Assembly (NCBI GenBank): GCA_963969595.1
Contig: OZ018410.1
Coordinates: forward strand, 34,042,913 to 34,106,912
Direction: 5' to 3'
Origin: Neckera pumila
Lineage: Eukaryota > Streptophyta > Bryopsida > Hypnales > Neckeraceae
DNA length: 64,000 nt
A program made the translations under genes and the position numbers. Numbering within the stretch: position 1 is the first letter of the stretch; every line of letters begins with the position of its first letter. The notes beneath the pieces were generated by a model. It was not told where the DNA came from. It worked only from the letters and a program-made list of their open reading frames with translations, and ran no database searches. Below are positions 46,893 through 59,338 of this stretch, piece by piece.

Positions 46893-47610
46893 AATCATTT
46901 CCACCAAGACCCACAACCCCGAAGGCCCTTGGAAATGTGCAATTACAGAGTCACAGTCCGGAAGAACGATGCGAATGTGCAATTACAGAGGGAAGAAAGA
47001 AGACCTAATCAACCGCTGCTCCGGGGTTGCTGGTTTCCGTTACGGGATTCAAAACTGGCAGACAGCGCGGGAAGTGCGCGAGTGAGCCTTCGGACGACGC
47101 CATTCTCCAAACCATCACCGATCGATCAACCGACCGACCGAGGTTCCTTTCTCAATTTCTATAATGTTCCTTCTCGTACAGTAACTTCATTGAATTTGCA
47201 GCTTCTGGGGTACAACTTTCGCGTAATTTTGATCCAAATTTATTGGGCTGTATACATTCTGCTTGAAGTGCATTGTGTATGCTTCCTGTGCATTTTGCAT
47301 TACACATTGAAATGTCGAGTGCCGTCATTGAGACAAAAGCTCGTCGTCTTCGTAGCTTGTTGATTCTAGTTCATGGAGGAGAACCACCCTCAGTTGGGTC
47401 TCCAATTTCGCTCTCTTCTTTGGAGGATCGGAAAGATTCTTGTTAGTGATCTTGACGCCTTGAATTTGAGGATGATTAATGTTTGCTCTTAGATCATTGT
47501 GGTCCTTTTTCATTATGGAAATTACTGCGGCACGGGAGGTTTAATTGGCGGTAAGATATTCTTCTTTGGTATGAACAGAGTCGAGCATTGAGAAATTGAA
47601 GCAGAGAACG
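46893..47610 (+). promoter_or_regulatory. Promoter and 5' UTR region of the haspin gene
   Basis: GC-richer than the sequence upstream. An open frame at 46929-47363 is not in a conserved family and precedes the gene start, so it is read as leader or promoter. It contains a short direct repeat, AATGTGCAATTACAGAG, at about 46934 and 46974. Confidence 0.45.
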
Positions 47611-50600
47611 ATGATGGGCGTTACTGAGACCGCGCTTGGTGAGTGTCTGACCGACTGACGCCTTGAAATATCTGCCATTGGTAGGCAGTTGAGGATGGGT
47701 TTGCATCAATACTGAATAGATCTATTAGTATTTATCTCGCTGCATTCTGGATTCATGAATTTCTATTCTCTTTCGTTTTAGTTGCTTTCCTATTGATGGG
47801 ACAGAGTTTTTTTCGAGTAGTTTGCTAGGTGCATGATGATGTGATACGACTTACTACGAGAACTGTGATTTTGTGCAGATGATGGCTTCAATCCAGAAGC
47901 AAAAAAAGTGCCTGCTGTATATAAACGCCGTGCGAAAGAGACCGAAGCCCAAGCTCGTGATTCCTCCACTTCGGGGTTGAGGATCTCTGGCAGCGGCAAA
48001 ACCGATGGTGTTTTTGTTTTCAGGGATGAAGGGTACGTGTATACTCATGCCGTGTTTCCAATTTGCGTCCTATGGATTCTAGTCTCCGGGATTGATGACA
48101 TCTTAAAGATCTAAATGAATGAGTAAAGCAGTGTGGTGCTCCATGCGTACCGTCTGCTGCAAGCATTGTTACAATTCAACGAGGTAAGTAGGTGTAAGAA
48201 TTAGATATTCAACATCCCTTTGTCGGAGATAATGTTTGACTCTCTTTGGTACATTTTGGCATTGGCAGGGCGAAGAACAGGGTTGTGCCAGGAAAGAATG
48301 GCAGTCGGGGGAAAAAAGATAGTTGGCTCAATCGGTCCCTTTCATTCAGGTAAGAAATGCTAGCCATAGCCAATCCCCAAGTATTGGAATGCCAAGAGGT
48401 CGTTGTAATGGCTTTCCAAAGGCTTTGCAGTGTCTGATAGTGGACATGTCAATGTGATTGCAGAGGAAGACGAAGTAGCCTTGTGCCTACTCACCGACAG
48501 CCTTTGGCCTCTCTCACGAACAACATTCTTGGCTCTCCATCAAATGGATTTCTTAAGAAAAAGCCAGTTCAGACGGGGGTGGTAAGCTTCTGATGTCGTT
48601 CATATCACGAGATGTTTCGGTCCCTGTTTTGATCATGAAGTAACTAAAGGTAGAGATACTATTAGCGTCACTGCCAGCATTTAGCATATGTGGGTGTGTG
48701 ATTTATGAGAGATGTAGAGAGAGCTTTGGGTATAAGAGCCTGATCTGATATAATATTTTTTCACTATGAACGAATTTCTTATGCAACTTCAGAGTGAGAA
48801 TTGTAGACCACTATAATGCAAGTAGGTAACCTCATTTCCATTCAATGATCAGAGACCAAAGACATTTACCCACGCTTACACCACTTGCTAATAAGTTCAA
48901 CCAAGTGCGTGAATAGATAAGTTGCTGTGGTATCAGCGGTCAGCATATGAGAAGAGAGAAGATCCCAACGGTTTTAGTATCCTCTACCTAATGACTTAGA
49001 TGTTCTCTCATTCGGAAGCGCTTTGCGATCTAGATTTCTGGAAAATGTCGAACGAGTATTCTTTTCAGTAGAAAAATTGCTGACATGAGGTGTTGCTTGT
49101 GCAACAGAATACCAGGAGGACCTGGACTGGTGTTCCATCTTCATATGTGAAAGAACAACGGGCAATCTTTGCTGATGTCGATGCTTTTGATTTGGATGAG
49201 AAGGAGGTTGTTTTTAGTCCTTTCGCCAAGAAACAACAACAGCAGCAACAGATGCGGGACAGTCTCGATTTCGCAAAATCTCAAATGCTAAAATACGGCT
49301 TTGCATTCGATGAAGCATTGCGTAATTCTACCCTCTCAGAAAGTGAATTACTGAGTGCTGCTCTACAGACGCCTCACCGAGCTTTACGTAAAGCAGAGCC
49401 CAAAAAATTCCACATACCTGCTCCTCCGCCGTTGATAACTGAGGAAAGAGTTTCGCTGAACAATCCATTCTGGCTTTCTGGCATCAGCAATGATCAAGAT
49501 GTCCCTTCACCAGAAACACTTAGAGACAAGCCCGTTACACGTCGTAGCAGTAGGCATTCTGCAGAGACGGCTAGGCAGAGGGATATCTCTTCTCGTTTAT
49601 CAGCTAGTTCGTGGATCAGCATCGACGAAGAAAATGATCTAGCTAGGCAGAAGGATGTCTCTTCTCGTTTATCAGCTAGTTCGTGGATCAGCAACGACGA
49701 AGAAAATGATCTGGCTCGGCCATCTCCAGATGTGTACGCTTGGGACCAACCGATGAGACGACGGAGCAGTAGATCTTCTGCGGACTCCGCTAGCCAGGGA
49801 AGAAACAGCAGAAGTGTTGGTAGCATTTATGAGGAAATACCAACTCCAGTGGGCATTCATACTAGAGAAGACGGTGCACTTCTTGACTTCGAAACTGCTT
49901 CTCTGCTCAATCGAATGGAAGCCTTGCATATTCAGGAAGGGGAGAACCACAACATGTTCCGTAAGATGAGCGTTTGCATGCCAGTATCAGAGGAGGGTGA
50001 AGAGGAGGCCGAAGAGGAAATTCACGGTGTGTTCCGCAAGATTAGCCACTGTACGCCTGTGCCTGAGGGGTCTGAAGAAGAGTGTGAAGTGGAGTTGGAC
50101 AGACAAGATGCGCACGATTCTTCTGAGGCCGAAGAGGTTGCTTTTTCAGTGTTTGATGTACTCCTGCAAGAATGTCGTCAAACGGAGATCTTGACCTTGA
50201 GTGAAGCGCTTTCAGATTTCTGGTGGGAACCCCTGTCACTTCCTTATTTGAACTTAGTCCTTTCTGCCTATTCGTACTTTTTAATAGTATTCTATATGAA
50301 TGGGAAAGTTTATTTTGTTTTTAGTCAGCGAGGTTTACCTGTGAGTGAACGGTGAATGATCTTTTACCTGTTCTCTATCTTCTCATTATGTTACAAGGCT
50401 TGCCCTAACGCAGGGTTGATATTTCCTTTCTCGAAGTGCTGTTTGTACTCATTTGTGCATTTGTGCCAGCGATCTGAGGGAGATCAAGAAACTGGGAGAG
50501 GGAACATATGGAGAGGCTTTTAGAGGAGGCGGGAATGTCTTCAAGATTGTGCCCATGGATGGAAGCTTCCAAGTTAATGGAGAAACCCAGAAGGTATTAC

Positions 50601-53250
50601 ACATGAGCTTTCATTTCCAGTTCACTGTGCTGGGAAGCTAAGATTTTCGATGTATGTGACCTCCTCAAACCCATGGATTGACTAGGAACTGGATCAGGTC
50701 ACCACTTTGAGATTCTATTCACTTGCATGATTACCTGTGCCTGCTGATTGCAGACATCAGGGGAAATGTTAAGCGAAGTGGTTTTGTCCAACGCTTTAAA
50801 CAAGTTGCGGGGTGGGCCAAAGAGAGATGAACTTAACATCTGCAATTCATTCGTCGAGACAAAAGCGTACGAACCTTGGCATTTTTTTTTGATAACTTCG
50901 ACATACTTCTGCTTAAAGTTCGATTGAGACTCTTATCTGAATTCCATACAGAATCTTATTGTCAGAAAACTCAACCACTCGATAATAATCACAGAACCGG
51001 TGGTGCATTCTATGCAGACAGTGCCATTGTAAATTTGCGGTAATCTGGTCAGTTGAACCATAATCTTTTCCGCGTCATCTACCTATCAGATGACTTAGTA
51101 AAATATCTTGGCATCTTCAAACCTCAAATGCTCACTGAAATGTATCTTTTTTTGGCAGCACGAGAATTTGCCAAGGCTGCTATGGTCCTGAGCTTGTCCA
51201 AAGTTGGGAGGATTGGGATGCCCTTAACACGTCTGAAAATGATCATCCCTCGATCTTCCCCGGTCATCAGGTCTCTTCTGTCTCTCTCCCCCGTCACATT
51301 GCTTCGAAATCTTGGATTGTATAAGAAACATTCTTGAAACTATTCAAAATGTCTCATAATTATCTCCGCGTTTGAACAAAGAGTTCAGCCTTAGTTGCAG
51401 TTAAATTGATCCTAAGGCCATCATCTGAAAGAGGTCAGGTTGCAGTTGTATGTTGTGTTTGTCCTTACAGACGGAGGAAGGGATCTCGAGAGTTTTGCTC
51501 TAGAAAATTTTAATGAAGCTCGAAGTCTCTTGCTCCAGGTTAGACAGTCGCATCATTTTCTATTTTTAGGAAGTTACGGCTCACTTTTGAATCATACTTT
51601 ACGTCATACTGCAGTTGACTTAAATTCCCAGGAACGTTTATAGGGATGATTGTTAAGTTTCTGGCAGGAGTTGCCCGAGTGTAGGCTTTTAAATCACAGT
51701 CGTTTATATCCGCGGAAACGTCCTCATTGTTTAATTCTTTTCCTGCAATTGTGACGGAATTCTAAGCACAATTATGTTTCTGGGCTATTCAAATAACCAT
51801 TCTTTCTCTCAACCCAAAAACTCATTGATAAAGTGCACAATGGCTTCATATGTAGATTGTACTAGCACTGGCGATAGCAGAGGAGGCTTGCGAATTCGAA
51901 CATCGCGATCTTCACTGGTACAATTTCTACCCACACTTCTTGATTTCGAGGGTATATTTAAAGTTCATACTACATGGGAGGGAATTTCGGTTATGCAGTA
52001 CTTGTTACTTGAAAATGTATGCTACGATCAGGTTAAGAATCCCATTTGGGATGACTGCCAGACTGTCTGTTTTGAAGGCACTCTCGGCATTGCTGCGGGC
52101 CAAGTCTTAGATAGCGCCGCATTGGATTCTTGAACTTCGCATCGTCTTGTACTAATTGTATAGTTTGTGTTGGTGTACAGGGGCAATATAGTTCTGGCAA
52201 GAGATGAACACGAACATGTACCCTTTCGATTCCTTGGCCAGGAGAAGCGAGTGAAAACGCATGGCCTCTCCGTCTCTCTCATCGACTTCACACTCTCGCG
52301 ACTCAATACAGGTTCAATTTTTTGATTAGATTGCTTTTGAAGAGGAGGGATACCTAGCAAACAGAAAAACTTTCATTCTAGATCTAAAGTTTGTAGAACA
52401 CTTTAATTTCAGTAATTAGTTGGACAAATCTGACTGATGGCAAGTAAGTTGTGCAAAATGAGCTGACTGAAAATTAATGTCTTGGAACAGGAAATCAAGT
52501 CCTATTCTGTAACTTAGCTGCAGACCCGGCTCTATTTGAAGGCCCTAAGAATGATGTACAGGTGAGCACCTAGACATTCATGACAGCCACTCGCTGAGAT
52601 ATTTGCCAAGATTGCAACTGTCTTGATAATTTAGCTGGCTTGCTCACTGGCAGGACCGATTCTTTCAATTTTCCGGTAATTTAATATAACCTAATGTTAA
52701 TGCAGGCAAATACATATCGAAGAATGCTGAAGCTAACTGAAGGCCAGTGGGAGGGACGGTAAGAGCTTTGCCACGCATTATTTAAATTGATACGATCCAG
52801 GGTCTTCCAAATGCGCTGTGCATGTAGTTTACACGACAAAGTAGTCTCCTTCTCAGAGAAATAACCTCTTCAATTGATTGTTACAGGTTTCTCAAGACAA
52901 ATTGTTTGTGGATTCACTATGTAGCAGACATACTGCTCAGCAAAAAGACCTTCGTAAGCTTCCTTCTCTAAACCAGATTGTCTGTTTCAGAAGTTCTATA
53001 TCTGGAGAGCAGCAAATGAAAGAAGACATGGAGGTTGTGATGCTGTGCTTTTTGATATGATTATTCTTCATCTTTCATATGCGCACTGTCATGTTCGTTG
53101 ACATGTTCTACTCGTAACGACGGTTTGCAGAAATCTTCATCAGCGGAGAAGCGGTCCTTGCGAGATTTCAGGAAGAGAGTACTGCTGTATGAATCGGCTG
53201 GAGCTGCCGTGTTGGATGACTTCTTTACTGGCATGTGGGCTGATCTCTAA
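47611..53250 (+). CDS. Haspin-type histone H3 kinase
   Basis: Atypical serine/threonine kinase that phosphorylates histone H3 Thr3 at mitotic centromeres (family knowledge). Fifteen exons: 47611-47638, 47879-48032, 48269-48349, 48464-48581, 49108-50222, 50470-50593, 50754-50866, 51159-51270, 51446-51538, 51856-51917, 52181-52311, 52491-52561, 52706-52758, 52887-52953, 53131-53250. All borders are GT-AG and all phases join, giving 813 aa. The kinase domain starts near residue 500: G-loop LGEGTYGEAF (507-516), ATP lysine K524 in VFKIVP, HRDLHWGN (D664), then IDFTLSR in place of DFG, the haspin hallmark. The long N-terminal part is basic, then Ser/Arg/Glu-rich, with a tandem 24-aa repeat and a Gln run. 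The N-terminal exons 1-4 rest on phase and composition only; the kinase part is firm. Confidence 0.92.
49570..49713 (+). repeat. 72-bp tandem duplication in haspin exon 5
   Basis: Two in-frame 72-bp copies (49570-49641 and 49642-49713) encode 24-aa units that start ARQ(R/K)D(I/V)SSRLSASSWIS and end DEENDL. Copies differ at few bases, so the duplication is recent. They are bracketed by two related RRSSR(H/S)SA(E/D) segments. Confidence 0.9.
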
Positions 53251-54699
53251 CGTTGTGCTTACATTTTCAGAATCCCTTCGTTACCGCCGACTCGATTCAC
53301 ATATCCAGTGCTATGCAGTGGCCCTGTCAATGTGATGACCTTTTCTTGTTCCATGTATCAAACAATCAGACCCCCAAGTTGCGTGTGTTAAGAATGCTTG
53401 ACACGGCCTCTTCTATAGTTATTTTGTCAGAGTCCTGTAGACATTGGAAGCTGTATAATCAGACCGCTTAAGTACTCAATCATGTCAGCCGTAGATAAAG
53501 TTGCAGATTCTTTCTGCGTGGACTTCACCGTCAAATGTGCAAGCAGTTTTCGTCAATTTCTCTCTCTTGAGCCTATGTCAAATTTCTCTGACATCGTGAT
53601 GTTACCCTGCTCTGACGACTTTTGTATCTACGTCAAGATTTTTCAACATCTTGCTTTTGTATCCAGTGTCATCCTTCTCTGAACTCGGTTCTTCATGCCA
53701 ATCTACCTTCGTACCTCCTGGACACTGCAGTTGAAGATTGTGACAACTGACAAGACCATCACTACAGTTACAGATTAAGTTTATCACCAAGTGGGGTGTC
53801 CAAGACTCCAAGTGGAGATGTTGAAGTTGAGTGAGGCACAGTAGACGTCAGGTGTAAGGAATTTGTCTCATGACAAGAATAGGTCAACACACATTGTCGA
53901 AGCCAAAGAGGCCATGACAATAATAGTTTAACTCATTCTCTGTTTTTCTTTCTTTTTACACAAATGACTTGGCATTGTACAAGGAGGTGGTGGTAGGGAG
54001 GCAGTTGCCCTGTGGCTTCATTTGGCCTAATGGGGCAGATACTCCTATTACTACATTTCAAATTAAAGAAAATTAATTGAGTAAATTGCAAAGTTGTCAT
54101 TTGACAAACTACCATCCATAAAAAATTATAATGGCAAAGTGAAGCAATTGATTTCATTGACATTCACACATGAGTAGAGAGTGGAGAGGTTATTTTTATA
54201 GTGAAATCCATTGTTCATCATGAATTTTCAAAGGATATGGGATAACTTCAAGATGAGAGCTTGACCGATCATTGTCAAAATGTAGAAATTGCCCTCAAAA
54301 TAGAATTTCAAACCTTATTTTGGTTCTACTATGCCAAAAAAATTTGAACTTAAAAAAGTCGAAAAATCAAGCAAAATTTCAAATCCAAAAAATCTATTTG
54401 TGATTTTGAGCCTAAAAAAAAAGTTAAGAACAAAACTCGAAGCAGATGTTAGAAAATGTCAAAGAAAATCCTTCCTCTCAGAAATTTGTCCATAACTTTT
54501 GACTAAAGACTTGAAATCTCAAATTGTTATTAAAAGATGAAAGTTGGCTTGATTTCCCAACTTTTCTTAATTCAAAGTTTCTTGAAAAAAGTTATTCTAC
54601 TATATCAAATTGAGGCCTAAAATTCTAATTTGAACATTGTTCCTACTTTTCACATAACTGTGAGCGGTTGAGCTCTTAGTAATTCTAATTTATATATCC
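53251..54699. other. Haspin 3' flank and AT-rich intergenic
   Basis: Contains the haspin 3' UTR. Frames at 53253-53471, 53482-53682 and 53602-53811 overlap on both strands and match nothing recognisable. Confidence 0.45.
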
Positions 54700-55597
54700 C
54701 ACATGGGCTGTTTTACCCATTTTGCCCCACTTGTACAAAGATCTTTTCTACTCATCATTGAGCACACATAAGAAATGGATTTAGAAGCTATATGGGAAAT
54801 GGCTACTAAATATTTTGTTTCCCTTGAAATTTTATGTTGAATAAATCTAAAATTTTAGTTCATAGTACACAAAACATCTTCAAAATCGAGGGAAAGGAGA
54901 ACTTATTTAGAATCAAAGAGTATGTTATCCAATGCCAGTAATTCAAGATGAATTGGGCTTTGCTAATCCCTAACCCATCCTCCTCCTATGACAGGCCCAA
55001 TATGCCAAACTACCCTTTCTTTCAGCTTTGACATAGATTGATCAAGCCTACCAAAGTTTGATATTTTGAGCAATTTTTTTTTTCTTCTACATCTAGCTGA
55101 AATCTAAAACTCCACCATTCACATTTTGAAGAAATTATTGCATGCGCAAGCTATAAATTGTGAAAAAGGCTTTGTATGAGACTTTTCTTGAAGCGAGTTC
55201 CTTCTTGAAATTTTTTGGTGTATGGTCCCCAATTTGAAATGTTATAAATTTTTTTGAACATGTGACCAACTTTGTCACAAAAAAAGAACAAAAGAATTTC
55301 AAGCAAAAAAATGAAATTAACATGTGCAAAAGCCTCCCCAAATTAGAGCTGCCTAGAATTTGAATGCCCCCTCCCCCAACTTCAACTTCAAATGCTACAA
55401 TTTTGCAATCTGTGCAGTTAAAATGTCCCATTATTTAATACAACATAATAAAGTATTCTACCACTAGATCTTACAATTAGATGCAGCAAGATTTCATTTT
55501 TCATTTTTTTTTTTTTTGGGGGGGGGGGGACTTTGCCATCAATACGACACATTGAGTGTTTTTGAATGAAACATAGTCAAAGAACTTTAGGGGTTAA
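54700..55597 (-). mobile_element. Long TTAA-family element, partial copy
   Basis: Right terminus CTTTAGGGGTTAA at 55597, preceded by a TTGAGTGTTTTT block and an AGATCTTACAATTAGATG block like the left-type end of units B and C. The opposite terminus could not be located, so the start is approximate. A T14-G12 homopolymer tract lies at 55504-55529. Confidence 0.45.
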
Positions 55598-58500
55598 TGG
55601 CACTTGTGCCTTCTATTTTTGGCTATTTATTTCTCTCTTGCCTAAAGGTTCATTTTACTACCATCCTTGCCTTATTGGTATTCCATTTTCTTTTACTCCT
55701 ACTCCTCATAGGTGCTTCAAACAGCTTTCGCATGTTGTAGACCTTGGGCGTGTGAACAACCTTTGAGTTGGGTGTTTATCAATAAAGAGTCCACCTTGAA
55801 AGGATTTCTCTCTTTTGAACAAATGAAAGTGAATTTTCATGAATAAAAACAATACTACCTGGACCTTTTCCATCAAGCTAAAAAATGTGAATCAGAAGGA
55901 TATTTTTTTTTGTGGTACATAGGTACGTTTGGGTCTACATGAGTTGTGATTGGCCTTGGGAATTGACAAATCTAGACAATGCATGGGGCATTACATGCTT
56001 TACGCACCCGCAACTACAAACCCTAATAGAAAAGGTCCTTAAATGTGTTATAATTTATACATAATTTAGTTTGAAAAGCATTAATATGAATGTTTAGAAA
56101 AAAAACCATTTGGCTTACAGTAAATCACCTTGATTTCTAGAAGAAGTTGAGAATGAATTTATTCTTAATGGTTGGAATTTTATCTCTTTTTTAAAATAGT
56201 AAAATTTTCTACAATATTTGAATACAAAATCGATAACAAATTCATGTATTATGAATTTAACTTACTTAGATTCTTCTCTCATGTCTTCAAAAGAGATTGT
56301 TGTTTATGTTCTTCTAATTTTAACTTCCATTTTTTGATACCAAATTTTACATAAATAAAATCTAAATGCATTAACTACTTGCTACTAAATTTAGGTTACT
56401 TATTGTGATTATAAAGAATAATTATAGAAGGAATCAACAAGGTTGTAGCACTTGCTTGCTATCTAGGTCTATGCGGCCTTATTAAAGTATCTTTACTATG
56501 TTCATGTGGTGCACCTACTGATATTAGAACTCAAGTCAAAAGTTGTAAAACCAACAATAGTTCTAAAACAGATAGATGTGCCTATGAAAATAATTTTAAG
56601 GCTTAAATGCATGTTCATTGTACTGATGTTTTAATTTTGCATGAGTGAAAATTAAGGCACATATCTTATGATGCACTTTATAAATGCACATTCTTAAGTT
56701 TGTCTATCTTCAAAATATGTCATTACAGTCTATAATGCACATTTGATTAAACAATTTCTATATGGCAAGTTGTGAACACATGATAATGCATTTAGAAGAC
56801 CATTTGATTCCACGAGGTAGTGTTATAAGAGAAGTTGGAGTATACAATAAAAATGCATTTATGCCCCATAATGATTACTTTGCACATGTCTATCCATTTT
56901 GGAACTCGACAAAGATTTTGCAAACTCCAATTTTTTCCTCAAAAAGCTCTTTATTTGCATTGATCTTGAAACTAAATTGGAGTGAATATTTTTTATAACA
57001 ATTTCTTGAATATACTTCTCATTTTGTTGCTTTGATTGTTGTTTAGCTACAAATATTTAACAAGGAAAATAAAAAATAACCATTTTATATACTATACTTT
57101 TAAAAGGTCTAGTAATTTTGACCATTCACAAATTCACAAAGATTTGTCTACTCTTGTATTTTCAATAAATAGCATATTATAGTATAAAATTATTCCACCC
57201 TCAATAGGTTATGCTTCTTAATTGATTTAACTCAATTTTATCCAGATATCATTAAAAAAATTATACAAAAATTAATATAGGCATATCATTTATAAAGGTG
57301 GTCTTTTTATCTACCATCAAATGCGCATTTTTGTACTTTCCAAAATCATTTATTGATCTTTTTTTCAAAATTTTCAAAATAAAAATTTTTAAAGGAAGAA
57401 ATTTCTAATAATTTAATTTGGAGAAATGGCAAAAATTTGGAAGTTGAGCACTATTCTTATAGTGCATATTACAAGTACAATTACCTATTAGTGTCTATTA
57501 TTATTGAAATTTTTTTTTCTTCAAAGATGCCAAATTGAAGAGCTAAAAACAACACTCAAATTTGAAAAAAATGATCACCAATTCAAGGCAATAACCCCAT
57601 AAAGCAGGATGATACAAAATACTTATGAAATTTCCTTTGCCATTGTTTTGCAAAATAATTGTGAATTCAACAAATCTAAACATATGCAAGAATAAAATGG
57701 GACATCACTGGGTAAAATGGGACATCCTGTTTTAGTCTACATTATCATTGTATTTAAAATTAAGAGTGGTATTAGTAGTGAGTTTTGTCCAAAGATCAAG
57801 GGAGTGCCAAAATTGAATTTCCATGTTAGCCATGGTTGCTTCACAAGTAGTTACTTTAGAATGAACAATGTGAAACTTAGTGTAGAGTACATTTTATATG
57901 TTGGAGCTAATAATTTAAAAAATATTCAAGATTCTATAGTATCACTTCTTTGAAGTGTATTATATTACAACTACTATATAATTTTTTAGTAATGTTCCAT
58001 AGTACAGAATTTGTAAATCTACAAAAGGGATAGTCTAAAAGGAAAAAGATCAAACAATCTGCATGTAGAGCTTTTATTTTCCATTTGCAAATCAACAAAT
58101 AATGAACGTCTCGTTTTGGATTGTTATTTGTTTGTTTGCTCCAACTTAGATTTGCGGTGGGTGGTTTTCAAAGATGCATTGCCTAAGTCAAATTTTGCCA
58201 ATATAATACTACTTGTGGGATTTTCAATTTTTAGAAGGGGCTTTCCTATTGTATATGTGTGGTTCATTTATACAAATTGTTTGATATATGATGTTTGTAT
58301 ATATATTGGTTGTATAGATTGTATTCAATAGTAGTTAAAATATATAGGTTGTACTAATCAACCTTAAAACTGCATAAAAAATTTTGAATTACAATAAGAA
58401 CAATCATGTTTAAATGCCCCAAATTTGAATTTTAACTACTATAGGATGTAGGAAAATGGGCAAAATCTATAAATAGAAAAATATAGGTGCTCATCCATTG

Positions 58501-58795
58501 TGAAATAATAGGTAAATAGCCCCCTAAATAAAAAATTGACGCATGTATATATGGATTATAAGATGTAGTAAAGTATCCAAGATGTGAGCATTTAAGAGGT
58601 TCACATTATTATAAACTAATCACAAGATGACATATGACACTTATTGATAACAACAACTAAACCATGCTAAATTTGTAAATACCATTGAGGTAAGCAAATT
58701 GATTATGACCAATCCAATTGAGATCCCTAATATAAGATTCAATTTTCTTCTTGTACATCTTCATGTAGTAAAATTTGCATTCAATGTAGAATTGG
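55598..58795. other. AT-rich intergenic, nothing recognised
   Basis: About 3.2 kb without a credible coding frame, RNA gene or paired termini. Frames of 60-78 codons are of background composition. Confidence 0.5.
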
Positions 58796-59102
58796 TGTTG
58801 GAGCAAATACGCTCCATACCTGGAAACCCTGGTACACATGTACCTGTACAATGATGTAGAGAGACAGGTTCGTTACTGAAGCAAGTGGGTTAGTTAGTGG
58901 GTCCGTTAAGTGACACACTTGTACTACAGACAGTTACTATTGATGTTGGTAATACGTTAGGCTTATTTAGACTTAGTTCATTCATCAGTCATCCGATTCT
59001 TCCCCTGTATATATTCACATCTTGGAAACTTGTAATTCATCTCATGTTAATACCATTACTGCAGCCATTGCTGCATCACGACTCCATGAGTCCACTTCAA
59101 CA
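58796..59102 (+). mobile_element. 5' LTR of a Ty1/copia element
   Basis: 307 bp, begins TGTTGGAGC and ends TTCAACA, the inverted TGTTG...CAACA borders typical of copia LTRs, and is followed immediately by the primer binding site. A TATA-like TGTATATATTC at about 59006 is a plausible promoter for the RNA. No second LTR is seen before the window ends. Confidence 0.85.
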
Positions 59103-59114
59103 TGGTATCAGAGC
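59103..59114 (+). promoter_or_regulatory. Primer binding site (initiator tRNA-Met)
   Basis: TGGTATCAGAGC directly abuts the LTR end. This is the standard minus-strand priming site of plant Ty1/copia elements, complementary to the 3' end of initiator methionine tRNA. Confidence 0.92.
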
Positions 59115-59338
59115 GAAGGCAAGTTTAGACATCGGAAGAAAGAAATCTAGCAGAACGAGTAGAGAGAGTGAGTACCGCTTGAGCAAAGGGATCCACTGAT
59201 CCTAGACTGTATCGAATAGCTACACGTCGATCAGACTGTATCGATAGTTGGGTCCTTGACCTGAACTTGCAAAGAAGAGTGAAAGCCTGCAGAATACGAT
59301 TACGAACGAGAGAGTTAGTACTGTTAGAAGTAAGAAAC

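Noticed and set aside
46929..47363. 144-codon plus-strand frame before haspin
   Set aside because: No domain, includes a short direct repeat, and lies in the promoter or leader region; the haspin frame joins cleanly from 47611.
51774..52133. 119-codon plus-strand frame within haspin
   Set aside because: Different frame from exon 10, which lies inside it and carries the HRDLHW motif; the rest is intron.
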